A stretch of 64,000 bases of DNA from Streptomyces sp. NRRL WC-3626 (GCF_000718785.1 NZ_JOCA01000008.1:1-64000), one strand, 5' to 3'. Positions 16,855 through 26,418 are shown, counted from the first letter of the stretch. Numbers and translations: made by a program. Notes: a model not told the origin generated them from the letters alone.

Positions 16855-18576
16855 TCAGTGTTTGCCGATGGGGTCGCCTTCGACGTCCGGGCCCCGGCCC
16901 GGGCCCACCCGGAGTTCGAACTCCCCGTCGTACTTCGTGTGGCCCTCGATGACCGCCAGTTCCACCGCCTCGGAGCCCATTTCGCCGCGCACGATGAGCG
17001 GGTCGTGGCGCAGGTCGCGCATGAGGGCCACGCACATGAAGATCATCACGATGACGAACGGGGCCGCCGCGAGGATCGTCAGGTTCTGCAGACCGGTCAG
17101 GGCGTCGCCCTGGCCGCTGCCGACCAGCAGCATGATCGCGGCCACGCCGCCGGTGACCACGCCCCAGAAGATCACCACCCAGCGGCTGGGTTCGAGCGAG
17201 CCCTTCTGCGAGAGGGTGCCCATGACGACGGAGGCCGCGTCGGCGCCCGAGACGAAGAAGATGCCGACGAGGATCATCACCAGCAGGCTGGTGGCGGTGG
17301 CGACGGGGTACTCCTGCAGCACGGCGAAGAGCCGGCCCTCGGGGGTCGCCTCGTCGCCGAGCCGGTTCTGCTCCTGGAGCCGCATCGCGGTGCCGCCGAA
17401 GATGGCGAACCAGATCAGGCTGACGGTGCTGGGGACGAGGATGACCCCGCCGATGAACTGGCGGATGGTGCGGCCCCGGCTGATGCGGGCGATGAACATG
17501 CCGACGAAGGGCGTCCAGGAGATCCACCAGGCCCAGTAGAAGACGGTCCAGCTGCCCAGCCAGTCGGCGACGCCCTCTCCCCCGCTGGCCTCGGTGCGGC
17601 CGGCCAGCGCGGGCAGGTCGCCGAGGTAGGCGAAGACCGAGGTCGGCACCAGGTCGAGGATGAGGATGGTCGGTCCCGCGACGAACACGAACACGGCGAG
17701 GATCAGGGCCAGCACCATGTTGGTGTTGGACAGCCACTGGATGCCCTTCTCCACACCGGAGACCGCGGAGGCCACGAACGCCACCGTCAGGACGGCGATG
17801 ATGCCGACGAGCAGCCCGGTGCTGACCTTGTCCATCCAGTCGAGCTTCTCCACCCCGGAGCCGATCTGCAGGGCGCCGAGGCCGAGCGAGGCCGCGGAGC
17901 CGAAGACCGTCGCGATGATGGCGAGCACGTCGATGACCCGGCCGCCGACGCCGTTGGCGTGGTGCTCGCCGATGAGCGGGGTGAAGACGGCGCTGACGGT
18001 CTGACGGCGGCGCCTGCGGAAGGTGCTGTAGGCGATGGCGAGGCCGACGACGGCGTAGATCGCCCACGGGTGGAGCGTCCAGTGGAACAGCGTGGTGGCC
18101 ATGGCCGTCTCCATGCGTTCGCCGGAGTCGGCCGGGCTGGTGCCGGGCGGGGGTGTCGTGTAGTGCGCGAGCGGTTCGCTCACGCCCCAGAACATCAGGC
18201 CGATGCCCATGCCGGCGCTGAACATCATGGCGATCCACGACACCGTGCGGAACTCCGGCTCCTCACCCTCGGCTCCGAGGTGGATCCGGCCGTAGCGGCT
18301 GGCGGCGAGCCAGAGGGCGAAGACGACGAAGCCGGAGGCGGCCAGCATGAACCCCCAGCCGCCGTTGTGGATCAGGCCGCCGAGCAGGGTGCTGGACGCG
18401 TCCTCGAGCGAGTCCGTCCAGACGGCGCCCCACACCACGAAGGCGAGGGTGAGGACGGCCGTGACGCCGAACACCACCCGGTCGGTCCGTGGGTGCCCCC
18501 GGCCCGGCAGGTCCGCCTCGGATCCCGGCAACGGGCCCGTCGTGTCGTCCTTGTCGCTGTGCTCGTTCTGCGTCAC
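16855..18576 (-). CDS. BCCT-family betaine/choline/carnitine transporter
   Basis: A 573-residue secondary transporter with about 12 membrane spans. Family motifs are plain: MMFSAGMGIGLMFWGVSEP in the third span region and WWISWTPFVGMFIARISRG in the eighth. The N-terminal 40 residues and C-terminal 70 residues are hydrophilic, with acidic and Gly/Pro-rich patches. GTG 18576 is preferred over GTG 18585 because GAAAGG sits directly against the latter. It probably imports glycine betaine or a related osmolyte with Na+ or H+. It is monocistronic. Confidence 0.9.
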   Translation of the reverse strand: MTQNEHSDKDDTTGPLPGSEADLPGRGHPRTDRVVFGVTAVLTLAFVVWGAVWTDSLEDASSTLLGGLIHNGGWGFMLAASGFVVFALWLAASRYGRIHLGAEGEEPEFRTVSWIAMMFSAGMGIGLMFWGVSEPLAHYTTPPPGTSPADSGERMETAMATTLFHWTLHPWAIYAVVGLAIAYSTFRRRRRQTVSAVFTPLIGEHHANGVGGRVIDVLAIIATVFGSAASLGLGALQIGSGVEKLDWMDKVSTGLLVGIIAVLTVAFVASAVSGVEKGIQWLSNTNMVLALILAVFVFVAGPTILILDLVPTSVFAYLGDLPALAGRTEASGGEGVADWLGSWTVFYWAWWISWTPFVGMFIARISRGRTIRQFIGGVILVPSTVSLIWFAIFGGTAMRLQEQNRLGDEATPEGRLFAVLQEYPVATATSLLVMILVGIFFVSGADAASVVMGTLSQKGSLEPSRWVVIFWGVVTGGVAAIMLLVGSGQGDALTGLQNLTILAAAPFVIVMIFMCVALMRDLRHDPLIVRGEMGSEAVELAVIEGHTKYDGEFELRVGPGRGPDVEGDPIGKH

Positions 18577-18726
18577 AGGCGGCACCTTTCATCAAGAGCC
18601 ATCGGGCGGAGAGCACTCCTCCCGATACGCCCCTACCACCTTTGGCGCAAAACTCACCCCGTCGGGAGAAAGTACCGGCCTCCTCCACCGGGTGATGCGC
18701 CGCGCGGGTGCGTGGGAGACGTCCGC

Positions 18727-19206
18727 TCAGTCACCGTGGTCGTACACGGTCACGGGTATCCCGCGCCGTACCAGCCGCTCCGTGATCAGGGGCTCGACGC
18801 GGGACCACTTGCCGCCCGCGAGGCCGCAGCCGATGCGGGGCATGTGGACCGAGGCTCCGAGCTCGGCCGCGTGGCCGGCGAGGCGGCCGAGAGCGGTGTC
18901 GATCGCCTCGTAGCGGACGGGGACGCCCTTGCTGCCCGTCCGGGTGCCGCGCTGGCCGATCATGTTGGCCACCCAGACGTAGCGGTCCACCCGCACCATC
19001 TGGACCGCGCCCAGGCCGAAATCGGTCGAGGCGCGGTCCCGGTGCCAGGCACGGTAGGCGGCCTCCGGTTCGGGCCAGCGGCGGGAGAGTGCGAGGACGA
19101 AGCCCTTGCCCCAGCCGCCGAGGTCGTTGCAGACATGGGCGATGACCTTGACGCCCTTCACCGACGGAACGGTGGCGTCACCCCGGACGTATGTGATCCC
19201 CGACAT
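18727..19206 (-). CDS. Macrodomain protein (ADP-ribose binding, TARG1/OARD1-like)
   Basis: A 159-residue single macrodomain. The N-terminus ITYVRGDATVP and the segment IAHVCNDLGGWGKGF carry the ADP-ribose loop of the ALC1/TARG1 branch, and RIGCGLAGGKWSRVEPLI is the second phosphate-binding loop. Such enzymes bind ADP-ribose and many remove it from glutamate or from thymidine in DNA. TAGGGT lies 6 bp before ATG 19206 and no ribosome-binding site is present, so the mRNA may be leaderless. No ADP-ribosyltransferase partner is next to it. Confidence 0.85.
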   Translation of the reverse strand: MSGITYVRGDATVPSVKGVKVIAHVCNDLGGWGKGFVLALSRRWPEPEAAYRAWHRDRASTDFGLGAVQMVRVDRYVWVANMIGQRGTRTGSKGVPVRYEAIDTALGRLAGHAAELGASVHMPRIGCGLAGGKWSRVEPLITERLVRRGIPVTVYDHGD

Positions 19207-19314
19207 GACCCCACCCTAGGCGCCCTCACTGACAGCGGCTGTGAGCTGCCGCTTCGTCGGCGGCGAGAGTTCCGGGGCACCACCGTGCCGGTGGGCGACG
19301 TCCTCACGGCGAGG

Positions 19315-19360
19315 GTGACAGGAGAGGTGTCACAGCAGTGGTGGGACAGCGATACTGCTG
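19315..19360 (+). promoter_or_regulatory. Two dyads in the MerR-gene promoter
   Basis: GTGACA (19315-19320) pairs with TGTCAC (19328-19333). CAGCAGT (19333-19339) pairs with ACTGCTG (19354-19360), with a 14-base spacer. A -10-like GATACT (19351-19356) lies in the second dyad, 7 bp before the ATG. The arrangement suits autoregulation by the MerR protein. Confidence 0.5.
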
Positions 19361-19363
19361 CAC

Positions 19364-20059
19364 ATGACGACCGAGACCGAGCAGCCGCTGACGATCGACG
19401 AACTGGCGGCGCGGGCGGGTGTCACCGTGCGCACGGTCCGGTTCTACGGCACCAAGGGGCTGCTGCCGCCGCCGGTGATCGGTCCCCGGCGGGTCGGCCA
19501 GTACGGGCGGGAGCATCTGGCCCGGCTGGAGCTGATCGAGGAGCTGCAGCACCGGGGCATGACCCTGGCCGCGATCGAGCGGTATCTGGCGCGGCTGCCC
19601 CCGGATCTGACGGTGCGGGACCTGGCGGTGCAGCGGGCGGTGGTGGCCTCCTGGGCGCCGGAGGCGGTGGAGACGGTGTCGCGCGCGGAGCTGGAGCGCC
19701 GGGCGGGACGGGCGCTGAGCGAGGAGGACGTGGAGCGGCTGGCCGCGATGAGCGTCGTCGAGCGGGACGGCGAGGCGTTCCGGGTCGACCCGGGACTGCT
19801 GCGGCTGGGCGTGGAGCTGCTGGACGTGCCGCTGTCCCACGAGACGCTCCTCGCCGCCCGGACGGCGCTCATCGAGCACTCCCGCGCGGCCGCGCGGGAG
19901 CTGTCGCGGCTGCTGCGCGACGCGGTCGCGGAGCGGGACGCGCGGGATGTGCGGTCGCTGTCCGCGCGGATGCATCCGCTGGTGGTGCAGGCGCTGCTGA
20001 CCACCTTCCAGCGGTCGCTGCGGGAGGAGCTGCGGGAGTGGCTGGACGAGGAGGGGTGA
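19364..20059 (+). CDS. MerR-family transcriptional regulator
   Basis: A 231-residue regulator. The N-terminal winged helix reads LTIDELAARAGVTVRTVRFYGTKGLLPPP..GRRVGQYGREHLARL, which is diagnostic for MerR. The C-terminal 140 residues are helical and alpha/beta-rich with no cysteine cluster, so a metal-sensing role is unlikely and an organic or acyl-CoA ligand is more plausible. It ends 37 bp from the convergent FadB-like gene. It has no ribosome-binding site and may be translated from a leaderless mRNA. Control of the neighbouring beta-oxidation operon is a reasonable but untested guess. Confidence 0.87.
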   Translation: MTTETEQPLTIDELAARAGVTVRTVRFYGTKGLLPPPVIGPRRVGQYGREHLARLELIEELQHRGMTLAAIERYLARLPPDLTVRDLAVQRAVVASWAPEAVETVSRAELERRAGRALSEEDVERLAAMSVVERDGEAFRVDPGLLRLGVELLDVPLSHETLLAARTALIEHSRAAARELSRLLRDAVAERDARDVRSLSARMHPLVVQALLTTFQRSLREELREWLDEEG

Positions 20060-20096
20060 CGGGCCGCCGGACCCGTCGCCCCCGCCCCGCCGGGAT

Positions 20097-22274
20097 TCAG
20101 CGCGCGTCCGTGAAGACCTCGCCGTTCTCCGCCTTCGTCACCAGCAGCGCCGGCGGGGTGAAGCGCTCGCCGTAGCGTTCGGCGAGTTCCCGCGCGCGGG
20201 CGACGAAGCCGGGCAGGCCGCCGTCGTAGCCGTTGATGTACTGCAGCACTCCGCCGGTCCAGCCGGGGAAGCCGATGCCGAGGATGGAGCCGATGTTGGC
20301 GTCGGCGACGGAGGTCAGCACGCCCTCCTCGAGGAGCCGGACGGTGTCCAGCGCCTCGGCGAACAGCATGCGTTCCCGCATGTCGGCGAACGGGATCTCG
20401 TGTCCGGCCTTGGTGAAGTGCTCACGCAGTCCCGGCCACAGCCGTACCCGCTTGCCGTCGTCGCCGTACTCGTAGAACCCGGCGCCGCCGCTGCGGCCGG
20501 GGCGCTCGAACTCGTCGACCATGCGGTCGACGACCGTCTCGGCGGGGTGCGCGGTCCAGGTGCCGCCGGCCTCCTCGACGGCCCGCCGCGACTCGTTGCG
20601 GATCTTGCGCGGGAGGGTGAGCGTCAGCTCGTCCATCAGGGAGAGGACCTTGGCCGGGTAGCCCGCCTGGGCGGCCGCCTGCTCGACGGAGGCGGGTTCG
20701 ATGCCCTCGCCCACCATGGCGACGCCCTCGTTGATGAAGTGCCCGATCACACGTGAGGTGAAGAAGCCGCGCGAGTCGTTGACGACGATCGGGGTCTTGT
20801 TGATCTGCCGGACCAGGTCGAAGGCGCGGGCCAGGGCCTCGTCGCCGGTGCGCTCGCCCTTGATGATCTCGACCAGCGGCATCCTGTCGACGGGTGAGAA
20901 GAAGTGCAGGCCGATGAAGTCGTCCTGGCGCTCGACGCCCTCGGCGAGGGCGGTGATGGGCAGGGTGGAGGTGTTGGAGCAGAGCAGCGCGTCGGGGGCG
21001 ACGACGTCCTGGATCTCCTGGAACACCTTGTGCTTGAGGGAGGTGTCCTCGAAGACGGCCTCGATGACCGCGTCGCAGCCGGCGAGGTCGGCGGCCTCGG
21101 CGGAGGGCGTGATCCGCGCGAGCAGCGCGTCGGCCTTCTCCTGGCTGGTGCGGCCCTTGGCGACGGCCTTGGCGCACAGTCTCCGGGAGTAGTCCTTGCC
21201 CTTGACGGCGGCTTCCAGGGAAACGTCCTTGAGGACGACGTCGATGCCCGCGCGGGCGCACGAGTAGGCGATGCCGGCGCCCATCATCCCGGCGCCGAGG
21301 ACGGCGACCTTGGTGACCTTGCGCGGTGCGACGCCCCCGGGGCGGTTGGCGCCGGAGTTGACGGCCTGGAGGTCGAAGAAGAACGCCTGGATCATGTTCT
21401 TGGAGGTCTGTCCGGCGGCCAGCTCGACGAAGTAGCGGGCCTCGATGACCTGGGCGGTCTCGAAGTCGACCTGGGAGCCCTCGACGGCGGCGGCCATGAT
21501 GTTGCGCGGGGCCGGGTAGGGGGCGCCGTTCGTCTGCTTGCGCAGGTTGGCCGGGAAGGCGGGCAGGTTGGCGGCGAACTTCGGGTGGGCGGGGGTGCCG
21601 CCGGGAATGCGGTAGCCGGGCCTGTCCCAGGGCTGGGCGGACTCGGGGTGGGCGTCGATGTAGGCGCGGGCCTTGGCGAGCATGTCCTCGCGCGTGTCGG
21701 CGATCTCGTCGACGAGGCCGTTGTCCAGGGCGCGGCGCGGGTTGTACTGGGTGCCCTGGAGGAGCACCTTCAGCAGGGCGTCGGTGATGCCGAGCATGCG
21801 GACGGTGCGGACGACGCCGCCGCCTCCGGGGAGCAGGCCGAGGGTGACCTCGGGGCAGCCGATCTTGGAGCCGGGGGCGTCGAGGGCGATGCGGTGGTGG
21901 CAGGCGAGGGCGAGTTCGTAGCCGCCGCCGAGGGCCGCGCCGTTGATGGCGGCGACGACGGGCTTGCCGAGGGTCTCGATGCGGCGCAGGTGCCGCTTGA
22001 TGGCCATGCCGCCGTCGAACAGGTCCTGGGCCGTGTCGGGGGTGACGCGGATCAGGTCGCGCAGGTCGCCGCCGGCGAAGAAGGTCTTCTTGGCGGAGGT
22101 GACGATGATGCCGCGGATGGTGTCGCGCTCCGCCTCGAGGCGGTCGGTGACCTTGGCGAGGGAGTCGCGGAACGCCTGGTTCATGGTGTTCGCGGACTGG
22201 TTCGGGTCGTCGAGGACGAGGGTGACGACGCCGGAGCGGTCCTGTTCCCAGCGGATGGTGGTGCTCTCGGTCAT
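20097..22274 (-). CDS. FadB-like bifunctional enoyl-CoA hydratase / 3-hydroxyacyl-CoA dehydrogenase
   Basis: A 725-residue fusion that performs the two middle steps of fatty acid beta-oxidation. Residues 1-190 are a crotonase domain (KKTFFAGGDLRDL and INGAALGGGYELALACHHRI, with CPEVTLGLLPGGGG). From about 335 comes the NAD-binding dehydrogenase domain (VAVLGAGMMGAGIAYSCARA), then two C-terminal dehydrogenase repeats (DSRGFFTSRVIGHFINEG). ATG 22274 has GGAG upstream and gives the normal length. It lies 38 bp after the thiolase stop in the same operon. Confidence 0.93.
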   Translation of the reverse strand: MTESTTIRWEQDRSGVVTLVLDDPNQSANTMNQAFRDSLAKVTDRLEAERDTIRGIIVTSAKKTFFAGGDLRDLIRVTPDTAQDLFDGGMAIKRHLRRIETLGKPVVAAINGAALGGGYELALACHHRIALDAPGSKIGCPEVTLGLLPGGGGVVRTVRMLGITDALLKVLLQGTQYNPRRALDNGLVDEIADTREDMLAKARAYIDAHPESAQPWDRPGYRIPGGTPAHPKFAANLPAFPANLRKQTNGAPYPAPRNIMAAAVEGSQVDFETAQVIEARYFVELAAGQTSKNMIQAFFFDLQAVNSGANRPGGVAPRKVTKVAVLGAGMMGAGIAYSCARAGIDVVLKDVSLEAAVKGKDYSRRLCAKAVAKGRTSQEKADALLARITPSAEAADLAGCDAVIEAVFEDTSLKHKVFQEIQDVVAPDALLCSNTSTLPITALAEGVERQDDFIGLHFFSPVDRMPLVEIIKGERTGDEALARAFDLVRQINKTPIVVNDSRGFFTSRVIGHFINEGVAMVGEGIEPASVEQAAAQAGYPAKVLSLMDELTLTLPRKIRNESRRAVEEAGGTWTAHPAETVVDRMVDEFERPGRSGGAGFYEYGDDGKRVRLWPGLREHFTKAGHEIPFADMRERMLFAEALDTVRLLEEGVLTSVADANIGSILGIGFPGWTGGVLQYINGYDGGLPGFVARARELAERYGERFTPPALLVTKAENGEVFTDAR

Positions 22275-22312
22275 GAGGGAGTCTCCGTGAGTGAGGTGGC
22301 GGTCGCTGGGGC

Positions 22313-23527
22313 TCAGAGGCGTTCGACGACGGTGGCGATGCCCATGCCGCCGCCCACGCACAGGGTGGCGAGGCCGTAGCGCTTGTCCTGGCGCTCCAGT
22401 TCGTCGACGAGCGTGCCGAGGATCATCGCGCCGGTGGCGCCGAGGGGGTGGCCGAGCGCGATGGCGCCGCCGTTGACGTTGACCTTGTCCAGGGACAGGC
22501 CCATGTCCCGCGCGAAGCGCAGGACGACCGCGGCGAAGGCCTCGTTGATCTCGACGAGGTCGATGTCGTCGATGGTGAGGCCGGCCTTGGCGAGGGCCTT
22601 GCGGGTGGCGGGGGCGGGGCCGGTGAGCATGATGGTGGGCTCGGAGCCGGACACGGCGGCGGAGACGATCCGGGCGCGCGGGGTGAGTCCGTAGCGGTCG
22701 CCGACCTCCTTGGAACCGATGGCGACGAGGGCGGCGCCGTCGACGATGCCGGAGGAGTTGCCCGCGTGGTGCACGTGGTCGATCGACTCGACCCAGTGGT
22801 ACTTCTGCAGTGCCACGGCGTCGAAACCGCCCAGTTCGCCGATGTCGGCGAAGGACGGCTTCAGCCGGGCCAGGGAGTCGGCGGTGGTGCCCGGACGCAG
22901 GTGCTCGTCGTGGTCGAGGACGGTGAGGCCGCTGCGGTCCCTGACCGGGACGACGGACCGCTCGAAGCGGTTCTCCTTCCAGGCGGTGGCGGCGCGCTCC
23001 TGCGAGAGGGCTGCGTACTCGTCGACGTCGCGCCGGGAGAAGCCCTCGACGGTGGCGATCAGGTCGGCGCCGATGCCCTGCGGGACGAAGTCGACGGCGA
23101 GGTTGGTCATCGGGTCGTTGAACCAGGCGCCGCCGTCGGAGGCCATCGGCACCCGGGACATCGACTCGACGCCGCCCGCGAGAACGAGGTCCTCCCAGCC
23201 GGAGCGGACCTTGGCGGCGGCCATGTTGACGGCTTCCAGTCCGGAGGCGCAGAAGCGGTTCTCCTGGACGCCGGCCACCGTGTCGGGCAGTCCCGCCGCG
23301 ATGGCGGCGATACGGGCGATGTCGGAGCCCTGGTCGCCGACGGGGCCGACGACGCCGAGCACGATGTCGTCGACGGCGGCCGGGTCGAGGCCGGGGAAGC
23401 GGTCGCGGATCTCGTGGATCAGGCCGACGACCAGGTCGATGGGCTTGGTGCCGTGCAGGGCGCCGCCTGCCTTGCCGCGCCCGCGCGGGGTGCGGATCGC
23501 GTCGTAGACATACGCTTCGGTGCTCAC
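22313..23527 (-). CDS. Acetyl-CoA C-acyltransferase (thiolase), FadA-like
   Basis: A 404-residue thiolase that cleaves 3-ketoacyl-CoA in the last step of beta-oxidation. The nucleophilic cysteine is in [16 protein letters not shown], the GHPLGATGA loop carries the active-site histidine, and [15 protein letters not shown] gives the second cysteine. GTG 23527 follows GAAAGG and gives the family start [17 protein letters not shown]. Operon position between the CoA-transferase and FadB genes supports fatty acid degradation. It is the only thiolase in this window and could in principle serve the pca pathway, which lacks pcaF here. Confidence 0.92.
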   Translation of the reverse strand: MSTEAYVYDAIRTPRGRGKAGGALHGTKPIDLVVGLIHEIRDRFPGLDPAAVDDIVLGVVGPVGDQGSDIARIAAIAAGLPDTVAGVQENRFCASGLEAVNMAAAKVRSGWEDLVLAGGVESMSRVPMASDGGAWFNDPMTNLAVDFVPQGIGADLIATVEGFSRRDVDEYAALSQERAATAWKENRFERSVVPVRDRSGLTVLDHDEHLRPGTTADSLARLKPSFADIGELGGFDAVALQKYHWVESIDHVHHAGNSSGIVDGAALVAIGSKEVGDRYGLTPRARIVSAAVSGSEPTIMLTGPAPATRKALAKAGLTIDDIDLVEINEAFAAVVLRFARDMGLSLDKVNVNGGAIALGHPLGATGAMILGTLVDELERQDKRYGLATLCVGGGMGIATVVERL

Positions 23528-23538
23528 GGGAGGGCCTT

Positions 23539-24684
23539 TCACTGAGGGTTCACGGGCGGGGGCAGCAGTCGGGGTACGTCCCAGTCGCGGGCCACGTCGT
23601 CGGTGTCGGCGCCCGGCCGGGCGGGGCCGGTGCGGACGGTGGTGGGGGTCGCGGAGAACCGCGGGGCCGGTGCGGGCTGGGTGATGCCGCCGTGACCGGT
23701 GAAAGTCGAGCGGGCGGCGAGGTGCGGGTGGTGCGGGGCCTCACGCAGGGACAGCACCGGCGCCACGCAGGCGTCGGAGCCGTCGAAGACGGCCGTCCAG
23801 GCGTCGCGGGTGCGGGACGCGAAGCGGGCGGTGACCTGCGCGCGCAGTGCGGGCCAGCGGGTGATGTCGGCGTGGGCGCCGGCCTGGTCCTCGATGCCGA
23901 GGAGGCGCAGGAACTCGGCGTAGAACCGCGGTTCCAGCGCCCCGACCGCCATGTGGCCGCCGTCGGCTGTCTCGTAGGTGCCGTAGTAGGGGCAGCCGCC
24001 GTCGAGGAGGTTGGCACCGCGCCGGTCCTGCCAGACGCCCGCGGCGAGCATGCCGTGGATCATCGAGGAGAGGTGGGCGGTGCCGTCCACGATGGCGGCG
24101 TCGACGACCTGTCCGGTGCCGGTCGCCCGCGCGTGGTGCAGGGCGGCGAGGACGCCGACGACGAGGTAGAGGGAGCCGCCCGCGTAGTCGCCGAGCAGGT
24201 TGGCCGGGACGGCCGGGGGCGTCGCCGGGTCGCCGATCATGCCGAGGGTGCCGGTGAGGGCGATGTAGGCGATGTCGTGGCCCGCGCGGTCGGCGAGGGG
24301 GCCCTGCTGGCCCCAGCCGGTCATCCGCCCGTAGACCAGGCGCGGGTTGCGGGCGTGGCAGTCCCCGGGGCCGACGCCGAGCCGTTCGGCGACGCCGGGG
24401 CGGTAGCCCTCGATGAGCACGTCCGCGCGTTCGGCGAGGTCCAGGACGCGGGCCGGGCCGTCGGGGGCCTTGAGGTCGACGATCACGGAGCGCTTGTTGC
24501 GGTTGGTGATGTCGAGGGCGGGGTCGATGCCGAGTCCGGGGCCGCCCGGACGGTCCACACGGACGACGTCGGCCCCGAGGTCGGCGAGGAGCATGGCGGC
24601 GAACGGGCCGGGCCCGATCCCGGCCAACTCCACCACGCGTACGCCACCGAGCGGACCGGGTCCGTGCGGCTTCGCCTCGGTCAT
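23539..24684 (-). CDS. CaiB/BaiF (family III) CoA-transferase
   Basis: A 381-residue CoA-transferase or 2-methylacyl-CoA racemase. The N-terminus [20 protein letters not shown] and the segment [15 protein letters not shown] are typical. The catalytic aspartate of the family is expected in [20 protein letters not shown], where GHDI matches. It is the first gene of the operon with the thiolase 11 bp downstream, so it may activate or epimerise branched acids for beta-oxidation. The racemase/transferase split cannot be settled from sequence alone. Confidence 0.88.
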   Translation of the reverse strand: MTEAKPHGPGPLGGVRVVELAGIGPGPFAAMLLADLGADVVRVDRPGGPGLGIDPALDITNRNKRSVIVDLKAPDGPARVLDLAERADVLIEGYRPGVAERLGVGPGDCHARNPRLVYGRMTGWGQQGPLADRAGHDIAYIALTGTLGMIGDPATPPAVPANLLGDYAGGSLYLVVGVLAALHHARATGTGQVVDAAIVDGTAHLSSMIHGMLAAGVWQDRRGANLLDGGCPYYGTYETADGGHMAVGALEPRFYAEFLRLLGIEDQAGAHADITRWPALRAQVTARFASRTRDAWTAVFDGSDACVAPVLSLREAPHHPHLAARSTFTGHGGITQPAPAPRFSATPTTVRTGPARPGADTDDVARDWDVPRLLPPPVNPQ

Positions 24685-24700
24685 CGCACCCCCATCGACT

Positions 24701-24723
24701 GTGACACTACTGGTGTAACACCT
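24701..24723 (-). promoter_or_regulatory. Candidate operator upstream of the beta-oxidation operon
   Basis: GTGACAC-tactg-GTGTAAC is a near-perfect 7-5-7 inverted repeat overlapping the palindrome GGTGTAACACC (24712-24722). It lies 17-39 bp upstream of the CoA-transferase start, where a repressor could block the operon promoter. TetR or MerR control are both possible. Confidence 0.5.
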
Positions 24724-24782
24724 GAGATGTTAGGAATGCCTTCCGTCCGGCACAAGAGCGGGCGAGCAAGCGCTTGGCCACT

Positions 24783-25112
24783 TTACGGCGCGGCCCGCCG
24801 CCCCGTCCCTCGGCCGGCGCCCGGCCCCTCGGGTTCGAGCGGGACGCGCGCCCAGCCCGCCGTTCCTGGTCCGTACCCGGCGGGCGCGGCACCCGGGCGG
24901 GTCATCGCGTGGGCGTGCACCGTCCCGTCCGTGAGCTTCACCGTCACCCCCAGAGGGTGACCGCCGTCGACGACGCCGAGGCGGACGACCACCTTCTTGT
25001 CGACCTCGGCGACCGTCTCGCCCCAGGGGTGATCCTCGGCGGCCTCCGGCAGCCCGGGGGCGCGGTCGCGCACTTTTTCCCACTTCTTCAGGGCGTTCGG
25101 GGGCACGGCCAT
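24783..25112 (-). CDS. MmcQ/YjbR-like protein with abnormal C-terminus
   Basis: A 109-residue protein whose first 90 residues match YjbR/MmcQ proteins: PPNALKKWEKVRD, LPEAAEDHPWGETVAEVDKK, GVTVKLTDGTVHAHA and AGWARVPL. Relatives I know continue with a CDWVEESYR-like segment and a short basic end. Here the frame reads GAGRGTGRRAAP and stops. Another frame just beyond encodes RRKVAKRLLAR, which resembles the lost tail. A small deletion with frameshift is therefore likely. YjbR proteins have a CyaY-like fold and uncertain function. The start is ATG 25112. Confidence 0.6.
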   Translation of the reverse strand: MAVPPNALKKWEKVRDRAPGLPEAAEDHPWGETVAEVDKKVVVRLGVVDGGHPLGVTVKLTDGTVHAHAMTRPGAAPAGYGPGTAGWARVPLEPEGPGAGRGTGRRAAP

Positions 25113-25203
25113 CGGCTTTCCTCCGGGCTCGTCGTCGGGCTCCGCATCCCTCACGCTAGCCTCGGCCACCGACAGCGGCGCGGCTGCACGACCAAGGGGT
25201 GTC

Positions 25204-26418
25204 ATGAGCAGGCTGAACAGGGCGGACCGTCCGTACGACATCGTGCTCTTCGGGGCGACCGGCTTCGTCGGGACACTCACCGCGGAGTACCTCGCGGCCC
25301 ATGCCCCGGCCGGGCTGCGCTGGGCGATCGCCGGCCGTGACACGGAGCGGCTGGAACGGCTGCGGGAGCGGCTGCCCGGCGGTGCGGAGATCGGGCTGCT
25401 GCGGGCGGACGTGTCGGACCCGGCCTCGCTGCGGGCCCTGGCCGAGCGGGCGCGCGTGGTCGCCACGACCGTGGGCCCCTATGTGGAGTACGGCGAGGAA
25501 CTCGTCGCCGCCTGCGCGGACACCGGGGCGGACTATGTCGACCTCACGGGTGAGCCCGAGTTCGTGGACCTGATGTACGTACGGCACGACGCACGCGCGC
25601 GGGAGACCGGGGCGCGGCTGGTGCACGCGTGCGGCTTCGACTCGGTGCCGCACGACCTGGGCGCGTACTTCACCGTGCGGCAGCTGCCCGAGGGGGTGCC
25701 GCTGACCGTGGACGGCTTCGTGACCGTCGACGCGGCCTTCTCGGGCGGGACCTTCGCCTCCGCGCTGAACCAGTTCGCCCGGCATCGCGGGCTGCGCGCG
25801 GCGGCCCTGGACCGGCGGCGCCACGAACCGCGGCTCGTGGGCCGCCGGGTGTCGGCCCCGGCGGGCGCGCCACGCTACGCGCCGGAGGTCGGCGCCTGGG
25901 CCCTGCCCCTGCCGACGATCGACGGGCAGGTCGTGCGCCGCTCGGCGAGGACGCTGGACCGGTACGGTCCCGACTTCCGCTACCGGCACTACGCGGCCGT
26001 CCGGCGGCTGCCCATGGCGGTGGGCGGGGTGGCGGCGGTGGGCGCGCTGGCCACGGCCGCGCAGCTGCCGTGGCTGCGCCGCCGGCTCTCGGACCGGCTC
26101 GCGCCCGGCGCCGGGCCCGGCCCCGGGAAGCGCGCGCGGAGCTGGTTCTCCGTCCGCTTCGTCGGCGAGGGCGGCGGGCGCCGGGTGTACACGGAGGTCG
26201 CGGGCGGCGACCCCGGCTACGACGAGACGGCGAAGATGCTGGCCGAGGGAGCCCTCTGCCTGGCCTTCGACGACCTGCCGCCGACGGCCGGGCAGGTCAC
26301 GACGGCGGCGGCGATGGGCGACGCCCTCACCGAACGCCTCCGCGCGGCGGGCATCCGCTTCCGCGTGGCCGCGACCCGGCAGGACGAGGGCTACAGCGGC
26401 CACTCGACCAGTGTGTAG
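25204..26418 (+). CDS. Saccharopine dehydrogenase-like / trans-acting enoyl reductase family protein
   Basis: A 404-residue protein with an N-terminal NAD(P) Rossmann fold (YDIVLFGATGFVGTLTAEYL, GxxGxxG at about 17-23) and the saccharopine dehydrogenase-like segment ADYVDLTGEPEFVD. A central hydrophobic stretch (about 278-300) could be membrane-associated. Mycobacterial homologues act in phenolic glycolipid and phthiocerol reduction as trans-acting enoyl reductases, but no polyketide synthase is nearby, so that role is not implied here. The 3' end overlaps the small convergent gene by 28 bp. Confidence 0.82.
   Translation: MSRLNRADRPYDIVLFGATGFVGTLTAEYLAAHAPAGLRWAIAGRDTERLERLRERLPGGAEIGLLRADVSDPASLRALAERARVVATTVGPYVEYGEELVAACADTGADYVDLTGEPEFVDLMYVRHDARARETGARLVHACGFDSVPHDLGAYFTVRQLPEGVPLTVDGFVTVDAAFSGGTFASALNQFARHRGLRAAALDRRRHEPRLVGRRVSAPAGAPRYAPEVGAWALPLPTIDGQVVRRSARTLDRYGPDFRYRHYAAVRRLPMAVGGVAAVGALATAAQLPWLRRRLSDRLAPGAGPGPGKRARSWFSVRFVGEGGGRRVYTEVAGGDPGYDETAKMLAEGALCLAFDDLPPTAGQVTTAAAMGDALTERLRAAGIRFRVAATRQDEGYSGHSTSV

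Noticed and set aside
14996..18238. A 1080-codon open frame on the minus strand across the ABC-F and BCCT genes
   Set aside because: Only its last 548 codons are the ABC-F gene; the upstream part is an Arg/Pro-rich shadow of the BCCT gene in another frame.
16771..20175. A 1134-codon open frame on the plus strand
   Set aside because: Antisense to BCCT and macrodomain genes and out of frame over MerR; low-complexity Gly/Asp/Ala/Arg composition with no domain, typical of GC-rich shadow frames.
22313..23527. Calling the FadA-like thiolase pcaF
   Set aside because: It sits in a beta-oxidation operon 24 kb from the pca genes; substrate use for beta-ketoadipyl-CoA cannot be read from sequence.
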